Source: Salinispora tropica CNB-440 (GTDB lineage Bacteria; Actinomycetota; Actinomycetes; Mycobacteriales; Micromonosporaceae). Taken from it: a stretch of 64,000 nt of DNA. Of the stretch, positions 26,024 through 32,418 are shown in pieces. The stretch covers positions 310,001 to 374,000 of the forward strand of contig NC_009380.1 of assembly GCF_000016425.1 (NCBI RefSeq), written 5' to 3'. How positions within the stretch are numbered: position 1 is the first letter of the stretch; every line of letters begins with the position of its first letter. Below the pieces are notes generated by a model. The model was given only the letters and a program-made list of their open reading frames with translations, did not search any database and was not told where the DNA came from. The translations under genes were made by a program, and so were the position numbers.

Positions 26024-27055
26024 GTGCTTCCCTCCCGCAGGCCCGAGACCGGCCGTGAGCCCTGGCCCGAACAGCCGTCCAGCGGTCCGCCCGCGCCGCG
26101 CGCCGGGGGGGACGACGGGGGGCCGGAGCGCGGCGGCACACGCCGGGTCCGGCGGGACGGGGAGCCGGGCCGCCGGCCTGCGGGCGACCCGGACGACGGT
26201 CATGACCAGGACGTGGAGGAGACCCCGCCGGTCGAGGTACGCCGGTCACTCGCGCTGGCCGTCGCCGGTTTCGCGGTGTTGCTGGGGCTGGGGCTGGTGC
26301 TGGCGGCGCAGACCAGCGGTCCCGGGCACCGGCTGCCGTTCACGGCCGTCATCCTCGGCGTTCAGGCGCTCTCGGTGCTGGCCTGGACAATGGCGTCTCG
26401 CCCACCGGCGTTGATGACGGTGGCCGGGGTGGGTGTGGCTACCGCGATCGTCGCCGACACCGTGGCTGTCCGCAGTGATCCGGCCCGGCTGATGCCGCTG
26501 GTGCAGGTCCTGCTGGTCGGCCTGGCCGCCGCAGTCGTGGGGCAGTTCGTCCGGCGGGTCGACCGGGCGCAGGTCATCGAATCGCTGCGCGGCACGATGC
26601 TCATCGTTGCCGGGTCCGTCGCCTTCCCCACCATGATCGTGCTTACCCGGATCCCGATGGGCACCCAGGTCATCATGGTCTGCCTGGTCGCGGCCGGGGT
26701 CGCGCTCGCCGTAGCCCGGATCACCGACGCGTTCGCCGCCTGGCCCCGGCTCGCCCCCCAGGTGCCGCGGGGCGCGGCTGGCGTGGTCGGCGGCGCCATG
26801 ATCGGTACCATGGTCAGTGCTGTCTTGGGCAGCTATCTCGTCACCCCGTTCACCCCGACCCGGGCCGCGATCATGGGGCTGGTCGCGGCGGTCGTCGCCG
26901 TCCTGGCGGACCTCGCCGTCGGGTACGCGGAGGCGGGCCGGGTCATGGCCGGCGAGCCGTCCCCCAGGTGGGGGATCGGGCACATGCAAGGTCCGCTTAC
27001 CGGCTTCGCTCTCGCCGCGCCGGCCGCGTACGTCCTGTGCAAGCTGGTCCTCTGA
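26024..27055 (+). CDS. Integral membrane protein of unknown function
   Basis: This 343-residue protein has a Gly/Pro/Arg-rich cytosolic N-terminus (residues 1-75) and about eight membrane helices (75-343), e.g. LALAVAGFAVLLGLGLVLAA, GVATAIVADTVAV and AIMGLVAAVVAVLADLAVGY. The last region (AAVVAVLADLAVGYAEAG, then a short loop and final helix) is faintly like the end of CDP-diglyceride synthetases, but the key motif is not clear, so no function is assigned. GTG 26024 has CACGAT 6 bases upstream, a weak leaderless match. It diverges from glnR. Confidence 0.7.
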   Translation: MLPSRRPETGREPWPEQPSSGPPAPRAGGDDGGPERGGTRRVRRDGEPGRRPAGDPDDGHDQDVEETPPVEVRRSLALAVAGFAVLLGLGLVLAAQTSGPGHRLPFTAVILGVQALSVLAWTMASRPPALMTVAGVGVATAIVADTVAVRSDPARLMPLVQVLLVGLAAAVVGQFVRRVDRAQVIESLRGTMLIVAGSVAFPTMIVLTRIPMGTQVIMVCLVAAGVALAVARITDAFAAWPRLAPQVPRGAAGVVGGAMIGTMVSAVLGSYLVTPFTPTRAAIMGLVAAVVAVLADLAVGYAEAGRVMAGEPSPRWGIGHMQGPLTGFALAAPAAYVLCKLVL

Positions 27056-27151
27056 GCGGTCGGGACACCACCGGTCCGGGTAGCCTCGCCGCAGTAACGC
27101 GGTGCCGGCATGACGGCGGTGCCGGTAGTAGTGGCGGCGACAGGAGGAACT

Positions 27152-27943
27152 GTGACGACCGAGGAGCGCCCGTACCAGGACGAACGCCCCCGGCCGCAGC
27201 GCGGGCGGCGCGTACTCGTCGTGCTCCTGGTCCTGCTCCTGCTCCTGGTCGGGCTGCTGGTGGTGGCCGACCGGGTGGCGGCGGGGGTGGCCGAACGCGC
27301 ACTGACCGAACAGGTCCGTGAGGAACTCGCCACGCAGGGCGTTCAGGCGGGGCCGCCCGAGGTGGAAATCGGCGGATTCCCTTTCGTCACCCAGGTCCTC
27401 GACGGCCGCTACGAGCGCATCTCCATCGGGCTCAAGGAGGTCCGGGGATCGGTCCAGGGTGATGTGCTGGCCCTACCGACCCTCGACATCGACGCCTACG
27501 ACGTGACCGCCTCGCTGGACACCCTCCGCTCCGGCCGGGGTGGGGTGATCGCCGGTAGCGTCACGGGCACCGGCACCATCAGCTACGACAGCCTCGCCAC
27601 CCGACTCGACCGGGAGGGGCTACAGCTGGGGGAGCGGGACGGCCGACTCGCGGTGACCGCCCCGGTGGACATCCTCGGGCAGCAAGTGCCGGTCAGCGGC
27701 ACCGCCGACATCACGGTCGAGCAGGGCCAGGTGGCGTTGCGGTTCACCGGCCTGACCGCGGAGGGATTGCCGAACGGGTCGCTGGCCCGGATGTTGCTGA
27801 GCAACTTCGCGGAGGGCATCTCCGTTGACGTGCCCCTGCCGGCACTGCCGTTCGACCTCACCGTCAGTGAGGTCCGGCCGTTGCCCGAAGGGCTCCAGAT
27901 CACCGCGGAGGCGGTTGAGGTGCCGATCAACGCGGCGAGCTGA
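27152..27943 (+). CDS. DUF2993 (LmeA-type) lipid-binding membrane-anchored protein
   Basis: This 263-residue protein has one N-terminal anchor (VLVVLLVLLLLLVGLLVVAD, about residues 22-41) and an extracytoplasmic DUF2993 domain with VEIGGFPFVTQVLDGRY and a C-terminal VDVPLPALPFDLTV. The mycobacterial relative LmeA binds phospholipid and affects lipomannan. Start GTG 27152 is supported by AGGAGG a few bases upstream. Confidence 0.83.
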   Translation: MTTEERPYQDERPRPQRGRRVLVVLLVLLLLLVGLLVVADRVAAGVAERALTEQVREELATQGVQAGPPEVEIGGFPFVTQVLDGRYERISIGLKEVRGSVQGDVLALPTLDIDAYDVTASLDTLRSGRGGVIAGSVTGTGTISYDSLATRLDREGLQLGERDGRLAVTAPVDILGQQVPVSGTADITVEQGQVALRFTGLTAEGLPNGSLARMLLSNFAEGISVDVPLPALPFDLTVSEVRPLPEGLQITAEAVEVPINAAS

Positions 27944-28013
27944 GCCGGGTACGTGTCCCGGATGCTGGTTGAGTCCGTGGCTTACGGCGACATCATTGGT
28001 AGGCTCCCTGCCC

Positions 28014-28091
28014 ATGGGGATGTTCCTCACCAAACGGCGCGCGGTCGACCTGTGCCGTGTGGCCGCCTGCCTGTGTCGCTCCGTCCGTTGA
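28014..28091 (+). CDS. 25-residue Cys-containing leader peptide of the sulfur operon
   Basis: This short ORF encodes 25 residues beginning MGMFLTKRRAVDLC and ending CLCRSVR, with four cysteines in the second half. TAGGCT lies 8 bases before the ATG, so it is close to the 5' end of the mRNA. The sequence RRAVDLCRVAA is typical of peptides annotated as 'putative leader peptide' ahead of sulfur genes in actinomycetes. In mycobacteria, Cys-rich leaderless ORFs act as cysteine-responsive attenuators. A 206-base leader separates it from the rhodanese gene; no obvious single terminator stem was identified there. Confidence 0.75.
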   Translation: MGMFLTKRRAVDLCRVAACLCRSVR

Positions 28092-28297
28092 CGGCGGGGT
28101 TGCTCTCGGCCGCCTGGTCCGGCCTCCCAGCACCCAGAGTCTGCGCACCCAGCCGGTGCCCCTCCTACGCCAAACAGCGGCGCCGTCACACGAACCCGTG
28201 ATCCGATCCGAGCCATGGGTCCCGCGCGTGGTGACCATCGATGCACCACCGACTTCCGCGCGCTGGCTCACCATCCATCCTCACCAGGAGTGATCTG

Positions 28298-29146
28298 ATG
28301 AGTCGTGATTCCGCACTCGTCTCGGCCGACTGGGCCGAGAAGAACCTCAACACCCCGGGTGTCGTCTTCGTCGAGGTCGACGAGGACACCTCGGCCTACG
28401 ACACCGGCCACCTGCCCGGCGCGATCAAGCTGGACTGGAAGACCGACCTACAGGACCAGGTCCGCCGGGACTTCGTGAACAAGGACCAGTTCGCGGCGCT
28501 GCTCTCCGAACGGGGCATCGCCAACGGTGACACCGTCGTCCTCTACGGCGGCAACAACAACTGGTTCGCCGCGTACGCGTACTGGTATTTCGCGCTCTAC
28601 GGCCACGGCGATGTCCGGCTGCTCGACGGCGGTCGTAAGAAGTGGGAGCTGGACGCCCGTCCGCTGACCACGGAGGCGGTGTCCCGCCCGGCGACCCAGT
28701 ACGTGGCGCAGGAGCCGGATCACACCATCCGGGCGTTCCGCGACGAAGTGGTGGCCGCCATCGGTACGAAGAACCTGGTGGACGTGCGCAGCCCCGACGA
28801 GTACGCGGGGCGGCTGCTCGCCCCCGCCCACCTGCCGCAGGAGCAGGCGCAGCGCGCGGGTCACGTACCCACCGCGATCAGCGTGCCGTGGTCGAAGGCG
28901 GCCAACGAGGACGGCACGTTCAAGTCCGACCAGGAACTGCGCGAGATCTATGCCGCGGCCGGGCTGGACGACAGCCGGGAGACCATCGCCTACTGCCGGA
29001 TCGGCGAGCGCTCCTCGCACACCTGGTTCGTGCTCCAGGAGCTGCTCGGCCACCGGAACGTGAAGAACTACGACGGCTCGTGGACCGAGTACGGCTCGCT
29101 GGTCGGCGTGCCGGTGACGCTCGGCGACGAGCCCGGGAAGGAGTGA
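28298..29146 (+). CDS. Thiosulfate sulfurtransferase (rhodanese, SseA/CysA type)
   Basis: This 282-residue protein has tandem rhodanese domains. The active-site loop in the second is IAYCRIGERSSHTWFVL, with the catalytic Cys in CRIGERS; the first domain (DTGHLPGAIKLDW, VLYGGNNNWFAAYAYW) is non-catalytic. It moves sulfane sulfur from thiosulfate or related donors. AGGAG precedes ATG 28298 by about 9 bases. It is followed by DUF1416 in an operon behind a Cys-containing leader peptide, so expression probably tracks cysteine supply. Confidence 0.92.
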   Translation: MSRDSALVSADWAEKNLNTPGVVFVEVDEDTSAYDTGHLPGAIKLDWKTDLQDQVRRDFVNKDQFAALLSERGIANGDTVVLYGGNNNWFAAYAYWYFALYGHGDVRLLDGGRKKWELDARPLTTEAVSRPATQYVAQEPDHTIRAFRDEVVAAIGTKNLVDVRSPDEYAGRLLAPAHLPQEQAQRAGHVPTAISVPWSKAANEDGTFKSDQELREIYAAAGLDDSRETIAYCRIGERSSHTWFVLQELLGHRNVKNYDGSWTEYGSLVGVPVTLGDEPGKE

Positions 29147-29151
29147 ACGTC

Positions 29152-29478
29152 ATGACTGCTTCGACTGCGGCCGGGTGCGCCGCCCCGGATCAGGCCGCTC
29201 CGCTGCCGGCCAGCCTCGACCTGGAGAAGGAGACCGTCATCACCGGCGTTGTCCACGATGCCGCGGGTGAGCCGGTGACCGGTGCGTACGTCCGTTTACT
29301 CGACTCTGCCGACGAGTTCACCGCCGAGGTGGTCACCTCGCCGGCCGGGCAGTTCCGCTTCTTCGCGGCGCCGGGCACGTGGCGACTGCGTGCGTTGTCC
29401 CGGCACGGCAATGGCGACACCGTCATCACGGCCAGTCGGGGCATCAACGAGGCGGCTGTCACGGTCGCCGTCGAATGA
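29152..29478 (+). CDS. DUF1416 (SseC-type) protein
   Basis: This 108-residue protein has a DUF1416 beta-sandwich: TGVVHDAAGEPVTGAYVRLL and SPAGQFRFFAAPGTWRLRAL. It starts 5 bases after the rhodanese stop codon. The pair is found together in other actinomycetes (sseC with cysA/sseA) and the function is presumed to be sulfur-related, with no known mechanism. It ends just before a shared hairpin terminator. Confidence 0.9.
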   Translation: MTASTAAGCAAPDQAAPLPASLDLEKETVITGVVHDAAGEPVTGAYVRLLDSADEFTAEVVTSPAGQFRFFAAPGTWRLRALSRHGNGDTVITASRGINEAAVTVAVE

Positions 29479-29490
29479 CACCACGCTGAT

Positions 29491-29529
29491 CGGCTGCGGC
29501 CCGCTACCTCCGGTTGCGGGCCGCAGCCG
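29491..29529. terminator. Bidirectional terminator after DUF1416
   Basis: CGGCTGCGGCCCGC pairs perfectly with GCGGGCCGCAGCCG over 14 bp around an 11-base loop. It lies 12 bases past the DUF1416 stop and at the 3' end of the convergent small gene. Confidence 0.85.
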
Positions 29530-29699
29530 TCCTGTTGCGTCGCGCGTGGCCGGTGATGGGCTGGAGGAACCGTCGGGAACAGTCGCCGTCGTGCTCGGGC
29601 CGCAGCAGGCAGCGCCAGCCGCGCGTCGGCAAGGTCGTCGGCGTGCAGGGTCACATGGACGACGAGGCGCGGTCGATCGTCGCTGTCGGGCGCGCTCAT
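29504..29699 (-). pseudogene. Small gene with apparent frameshift, coupled to DivIVA-like gene
   Basis: The ATG overlaps the stop codon of the DivIVA-like gene (ATGA). The first 29 residues, ending HVTLHADDLADARLA, have G/C-rich third positions. From about 29611-29618 that frame loses codon bias, and a different frame takes over with strong bias, encoding RCLLRPEHDGDCSRRFLQP and ending at TAG 29504-29506, within the shared terminator. Joining the frames gives a compact protein of about 65 residues; the unshifted frame would run on antisense to DUF1416. This may be a true frameshift mutation, a sequencing error, or chance. Function unknown. Confidence 0.5.
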
Positions 29700-30091
29700 G
29701 CCCGTACGCCCGGGGTGAACCGGGACTGCCAGTCGCGCAGCGCCCGCTTGATCCGGATGTTCTCGTCCCGGGTCCTCCTCAGCTCGGTCTGTACCGCGGA
29801 CAGGTCCGCCGCGACCCGATAGAGGAAGAGTTCCACCTCGGATGCGTCGAGTCCCCGCCGGACCTGCGGGAACTGTTGCTGGCGTACCTGTTCGGGGGTC
29901 AACGGCCAGTGGGTCGCCGACCGGTGGTGCCCGCCTGCGTTGCCGGCGTACGACCGGTGGCGGTCCACCTCGCTGTCGGTGCCGGTGGGGCGGCGCACGT
30001 TCGCACCGATCAGCGAGTCGGTGCGAGCAGTGGGGTGGCTCGGGGCGGGGCGGTCTCGCCAGCGACGGAATCGTCGGAACGGGTTACGCAC
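29696..30091 (-). CDS. DivIVA-domain-like coiled-coil protein
   Basis: This 131-residue protein has a basic N-terminus (VRNPFRRFRRWRDRP), a disordered middle, and a DivIVA-like segment from about residue 62: PLTPEQVRQQQFPQVRRG, DASEVELFLYRVAADLSAV, then a coiled coil (QTELRRTRDENIRIKRALRD). DivIVA proteins mark membrane curvature and poles; this short version is probably an accessory. GTG 30091 follows AGGAG at about 11 bases. It overlaps the next minus-strand gene by 4 bases. Confidence 0.75.
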   Translation of the reverse strand: MRNPFRRFRRWRDRPAPSHPTARTDSLIGANVRRPTGTDSEVDRHRSYAGNAGGHHRSATHWPLTPEQVRQQQFPQVRRGLDASEVELFLYRVAADLSAVQTELRRTRDENIRIKRALRDWQSRFTPGVRA

Positions 30092-30171
30092 GTCAACCAC
30101 CTCTCCTGACCGGACGGGTCGGGGTGAGCCGTACCCACCCACCCCGACCGGGGGATCGAGCCCTTACTCGT

Positions 30172-30290
30172 TGCCACGCGAGGAGGACCTGGTGCTCAAC
30201 TTATACAAGGAAGCCAAGATAGGCAAGGAACACCTTAAACTTGTTGTTCTTGTCTTTCTCGTGATCGAATCGGAGGTGCCACGCGAGGAG
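30172..30290 (+). repeat. 14-bp direct repeat carrying a ribosome-binding site
   Basis: TGCCACGCGAGGAG occurs at 30172-30185 and 30277-30290. Each copy supplies the Shine-Dalgarno sequence of the ORF that follows it (the 33-residue peptide and the GntR-like gene). The duplicate may mark a small insertion or rearrangement of the low-GC segment between them. Confidence 0.6.
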
Positions 30291-30293
30291 TGA
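30192..30293 (+). CDS. Possible 33-residue peptide upstream of gntR-type gene
   Basis: GTG 30192 has AGGAGG at 30181-30186, 5 bases upstream, and encodes a Lys/Val/Leu-rich peptide (starting VLNLYKEAKIGKEHLKLVV). Its stop codon is 1 base before the ATG of the GntR-like regulator, so the two would be translationally linked. The base composition is much lower in GC than the surroundings. It could be a leader peptide or simply a promoter region with a chance ORF. Confidence 0.35.
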   Translation: MLNLYKEAKIGKEHLKLVVLVFLVIESEVPREE

Positions 30294-30294
30294 C

Positions 30295-30534
30295 ATGCCA
30301 GCGACACCGGACTACATCCGGATCTCCGACGAGATCATTGATGACATCAGGTCAGGCCGATACGAAGCGGGGGACAAGCTGCCCTCGATCGCTCAGCTCT
30401 GCGAGCGGTACCACGTAAGCCCGTCCACGATCCAGCTCGTCAACGTACGGCTGGAGGCGCTGGAGGTGATCAACCGTCACCAGGGCAAGGGTGTCTTCGT
30501 GACCGATCCGAAGACGTGGCTCCGTAAGCCCTGA
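30295..30534 (+). CDS. Small GntR-family DNA-binding protein
   Basis: This 79-residue protein consists almost only of a GntR winged helix: YIRISDEIIDDIRSGRYEAG, KLPSIAQLCERYHVSPSTIQ and LEVINRHQGKGVFVTDP. The C-terminal effector domain of normal GntR proteins is missing, so it is a single-domain repressor like those on actinomycete mobile elements and in small accessory loci. GAGGAG lies 5 bases before the ATG. Its target may be its own upstream region or the membrane/pentapeptide pair downstream; this is inferred from position only. Confidence 0.85.
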   Translation: MPATPDYIRISDEIIDDIRSGRYEAGDKLPSIAQLCERYHVSPSTIQLVNVRLEALEVINRHQGKGVFVTDPKTWLRKP

Positions 30535-30968
30535 CCCGCCGGTGCCGCCCGGCCTCGGGCAAGGCGCGCAACCGATGGTCGCGCGGCTGGCTGTTGACTG
30601 GCCGGTGCCACAGGCGTGGCGGTGGGGTGGACTACCGCCAAGGTTTGCTTGGCCTAATCCATCGGCTATGCCCGAAAGCTGCGCCAGGGCGCCTTGGGTG
30701 ATTTGAGCGTAAAGCCGGCTTCCGTGTCCTCGGCGGTTGTCCTGTGGGAGCTATGCCGCAAGACGATGACAAATCGAACGTTCACTTTAACACTGTGAAC
30801 TACTTGTCAGTGTGATCGTTCACCACATTCATCGTCCCGGCATTGATTTATCCCCGGTCCGGGTTCTAAGATTTCGCCGACTTCGATGTTCTCCCGTAGC
30901 CGCTGGTTGGCCGGTTGCCAGCCACCGGCCACCGGTGGAAGAAGGAAGGGGGCGGCTATTGTTCGCCT
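30535..30968. other. 434-bp gap with inverted repeats, no gene seen
   Basis: No convincing coding frame. An AT-richer patch at 30770-30835 has GTTCAC (30780-30785), GTGAAC (30795-30800) and GTTCACC (30818-30824), plus a CACTG/CAGTG inverted pair. These could be an operator for the downstream operon. An RNA-like hairpin from GCGCGCAACC/GGTCGCGCGGC near 30567-30591 may terminate the gntR-type gene. Confidence 0.35.
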
Positions 30969-31394
30969 ATGTCGTTCGAGCCCCTTTCCACTATGGAGTC
31001 AGCCCTCTGGGGGCTGCTAGGTAGCTTTATTGTGGAAGCACTCGAACTTGGCGCTGCGCTGCGCCGCGCGAAAACCCTGCCATGGAACCGCCCCGATGAG
31101 CCGGGACTCCCCGCATACCTGGCCTCAGTCGTGCTCCGGCTCGCCGCTGGCGCAGGGCTCGCCGCCCTCATCGGAGCCGACGGGCAGCTAGCCAGCCCTT
31201 TCGCCGCCGGGCTCCTCGGCATCACCGCACCACTATTGATCGAGAAAATTCTGCGCCAGGTTGACATGGCGCCAGCCGAAGCCACCACACCGCACCACCA
31301 CTCGACACTACCCCTCACCCGATCCGTACCACCCCCGATAGCAAAGGACCAGAAGCGGGCCCCGGGAGAAGCGGGCTCTTCCGATGTCGACTGA
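30969..31394 (+). CDS. Small membrane protein paired with pentapeptide-repeat gene
   Basis: This 141-residue protein has an N-terminal hydrophobic region (STMESALWGLLGSFIVEALE), two further helices around AYLASVVLRLAAGAGLAALIG and SPFAAGLLGITAPLLIEKIL, and a polar Pro/His-rich tail. No family is recognised. The start is tentative: a purine-rich AAGGAAGGGGG lies some 20 bases before the ATG. It overlaps the next gene by 11 bases in another frame, which indicates a tightly coupled pair. Confidence 0.65.
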   Translation: MSFEPLSTMESALWGLLGSFIVEALELGAALRRAKTLPWNRPDEPGLPAYLASVVLRLAAGAGLAALIGADGQLASPFAAGLLGITAPLLIEKILRQVDMAPAEATTPHHHSTLPLTRSVPPPIAKDQKRAPGEAGSSDVD

Positions 31395-32175
31395 CTCCTT
31401 CCGCCGCCAACTTGTGCTCGCGCTCGGTCGGTCCACCCCCGCTTTTCACTCACCACGAGCAGCCCGACCTGGCCGTTTAAGACACCTCATTGATGCCCTG
31501 AGCCGACGTACCCCAGCCTTCGCCAGCCAACAGACCGTAGATCTGTCCAGCGCTGATCTCCACCAGGACGACTCTCGCACCGCCGACCTCCGCAAGTCCG
31601 ACCTGGCTGGCGTCGAGCTCAACAACAGGGATCTTCGCGAGACTGATCTCGCCGGTGTCAACCTCGCCCGCGCTAATTTCGCTGGCGTTGACCTCACCGG
31701 TGCGAACCTTGCCGGTGTCGACCTCCGCGGCGCGGACCTCACCGACGTCGACCTCACAGGCGCGAACCTTGCCGGTGTCGACCTCCGCGGCGCGGACCTC
31801 ACCGACGTCAACCTCACTGGCGCGCTGCTCATCGGTGCCGACCTCACCGGTGTTGACCTTGCCGGCGTCAACCTGGCCGGTGTTGACCTTCGCGGAGTCA
31901 ATCTCACCGGCGTCGACCTCACCAGCGCCGATCTTCGTGAGGCCAACCTCGATCGCGCCAACCTCACCGGCGTCAACCTCCGCGAGGCCAACCTCTACGG
32001 TGCCGTTCTCACCAGCACCACACTCGCGGGGGCACGGTGGGATTGGGCCACTATCTGGCCACCCGACCGGGCAGCGGAGATCTGGTTCCGGTCGGCGGAA
32101 TGGCCGGATCAACCGGGCGTTTACGTCGTGCTACCAGACGCTGGCGGCCGGATTCGCCCATCCGTTGTCGTGTGA
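31384..32175 (+). CDS. Pentapeptide-repeat protein
   Basis: This 263-residue protein has a basic N-terminus (residues 1-48) and about thirty pentapeptide repeats of the A(D/N)LxG type (about 50-215), e.g. GVDLTGANLAGVDLRGADLT. It ends in a non-repeat tail beginning ARWDWATIWPP. Such repeats form a right-handed quadrilateral helix; known members protect gyrase or mediate protein contacts, but function here is unknown. It begins inside the upstream membrane-protein gene, so the two products may act together at the membrane. A perfect internal DNA duplication shows recent repeat expansion. Confidence 0.88.
   Translation: MSTDSFRRQLVLALGRSTPAFHSPRAARPGRLRHLIDALSRRTPAFASQQTVDLSSADLHQDDSRTADLRKSDLAGVELNNRDLRETDLAGVNLARANFAGVDLTGANLAGVDLRGADLTDVDLTGANLAGVDLRGADLTDVNLTGALLIGADLTGVDLAGVNLAGVDLRGVNLTGVDLTSADLREANLDRANLTGVNLREANLYGAVLTSTTLAGARWDWATIWPPDRAAEIWFRSAEWPDQPGVYVVLPDAGGRIRPSVVV
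31702..31821 (+). repeat. 60-bp tandem duplication inside pentapeptide gene
   Basis: Two 60-bp units at 31702-31761 and 31762-31821, each encoding four pentapeptides, are almost identical in DNA, differing at only a few positions near the end. They indicate recent in-frame growth of the repeat array. Confidence 0.75.
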
Positions 32176-32418
32176 CCGGGCACGTAGGCGTCGAGTGAAC
32201 GCTGTCGCTGGTCTGGAGCGGCCTTTCGAGGGCCCGAGATCGCGGGCTCTGTAACCCATGAGCCGCAGGTGACGTCCGGGCTGGACGACACCTGCGGCAA
32301 CGATCGGTGGCCTACTCAGATGGGTGACTCTTCGACGCCACCGAGGTAATGTGGCCGCGATCTGGAGTGGGCCGCCGATGGCCACATGAGTTTGTTGGCC
32401 ACCGGCGGGGTTGGTTGG

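Noticed and set aside
30780..30824. GTTCAC/GTGAAC copies resembling PHO boxes
   Set aside because: The units are inverted and not at 11-bp steps, so they fit an operator for another regulator better than PhoP.
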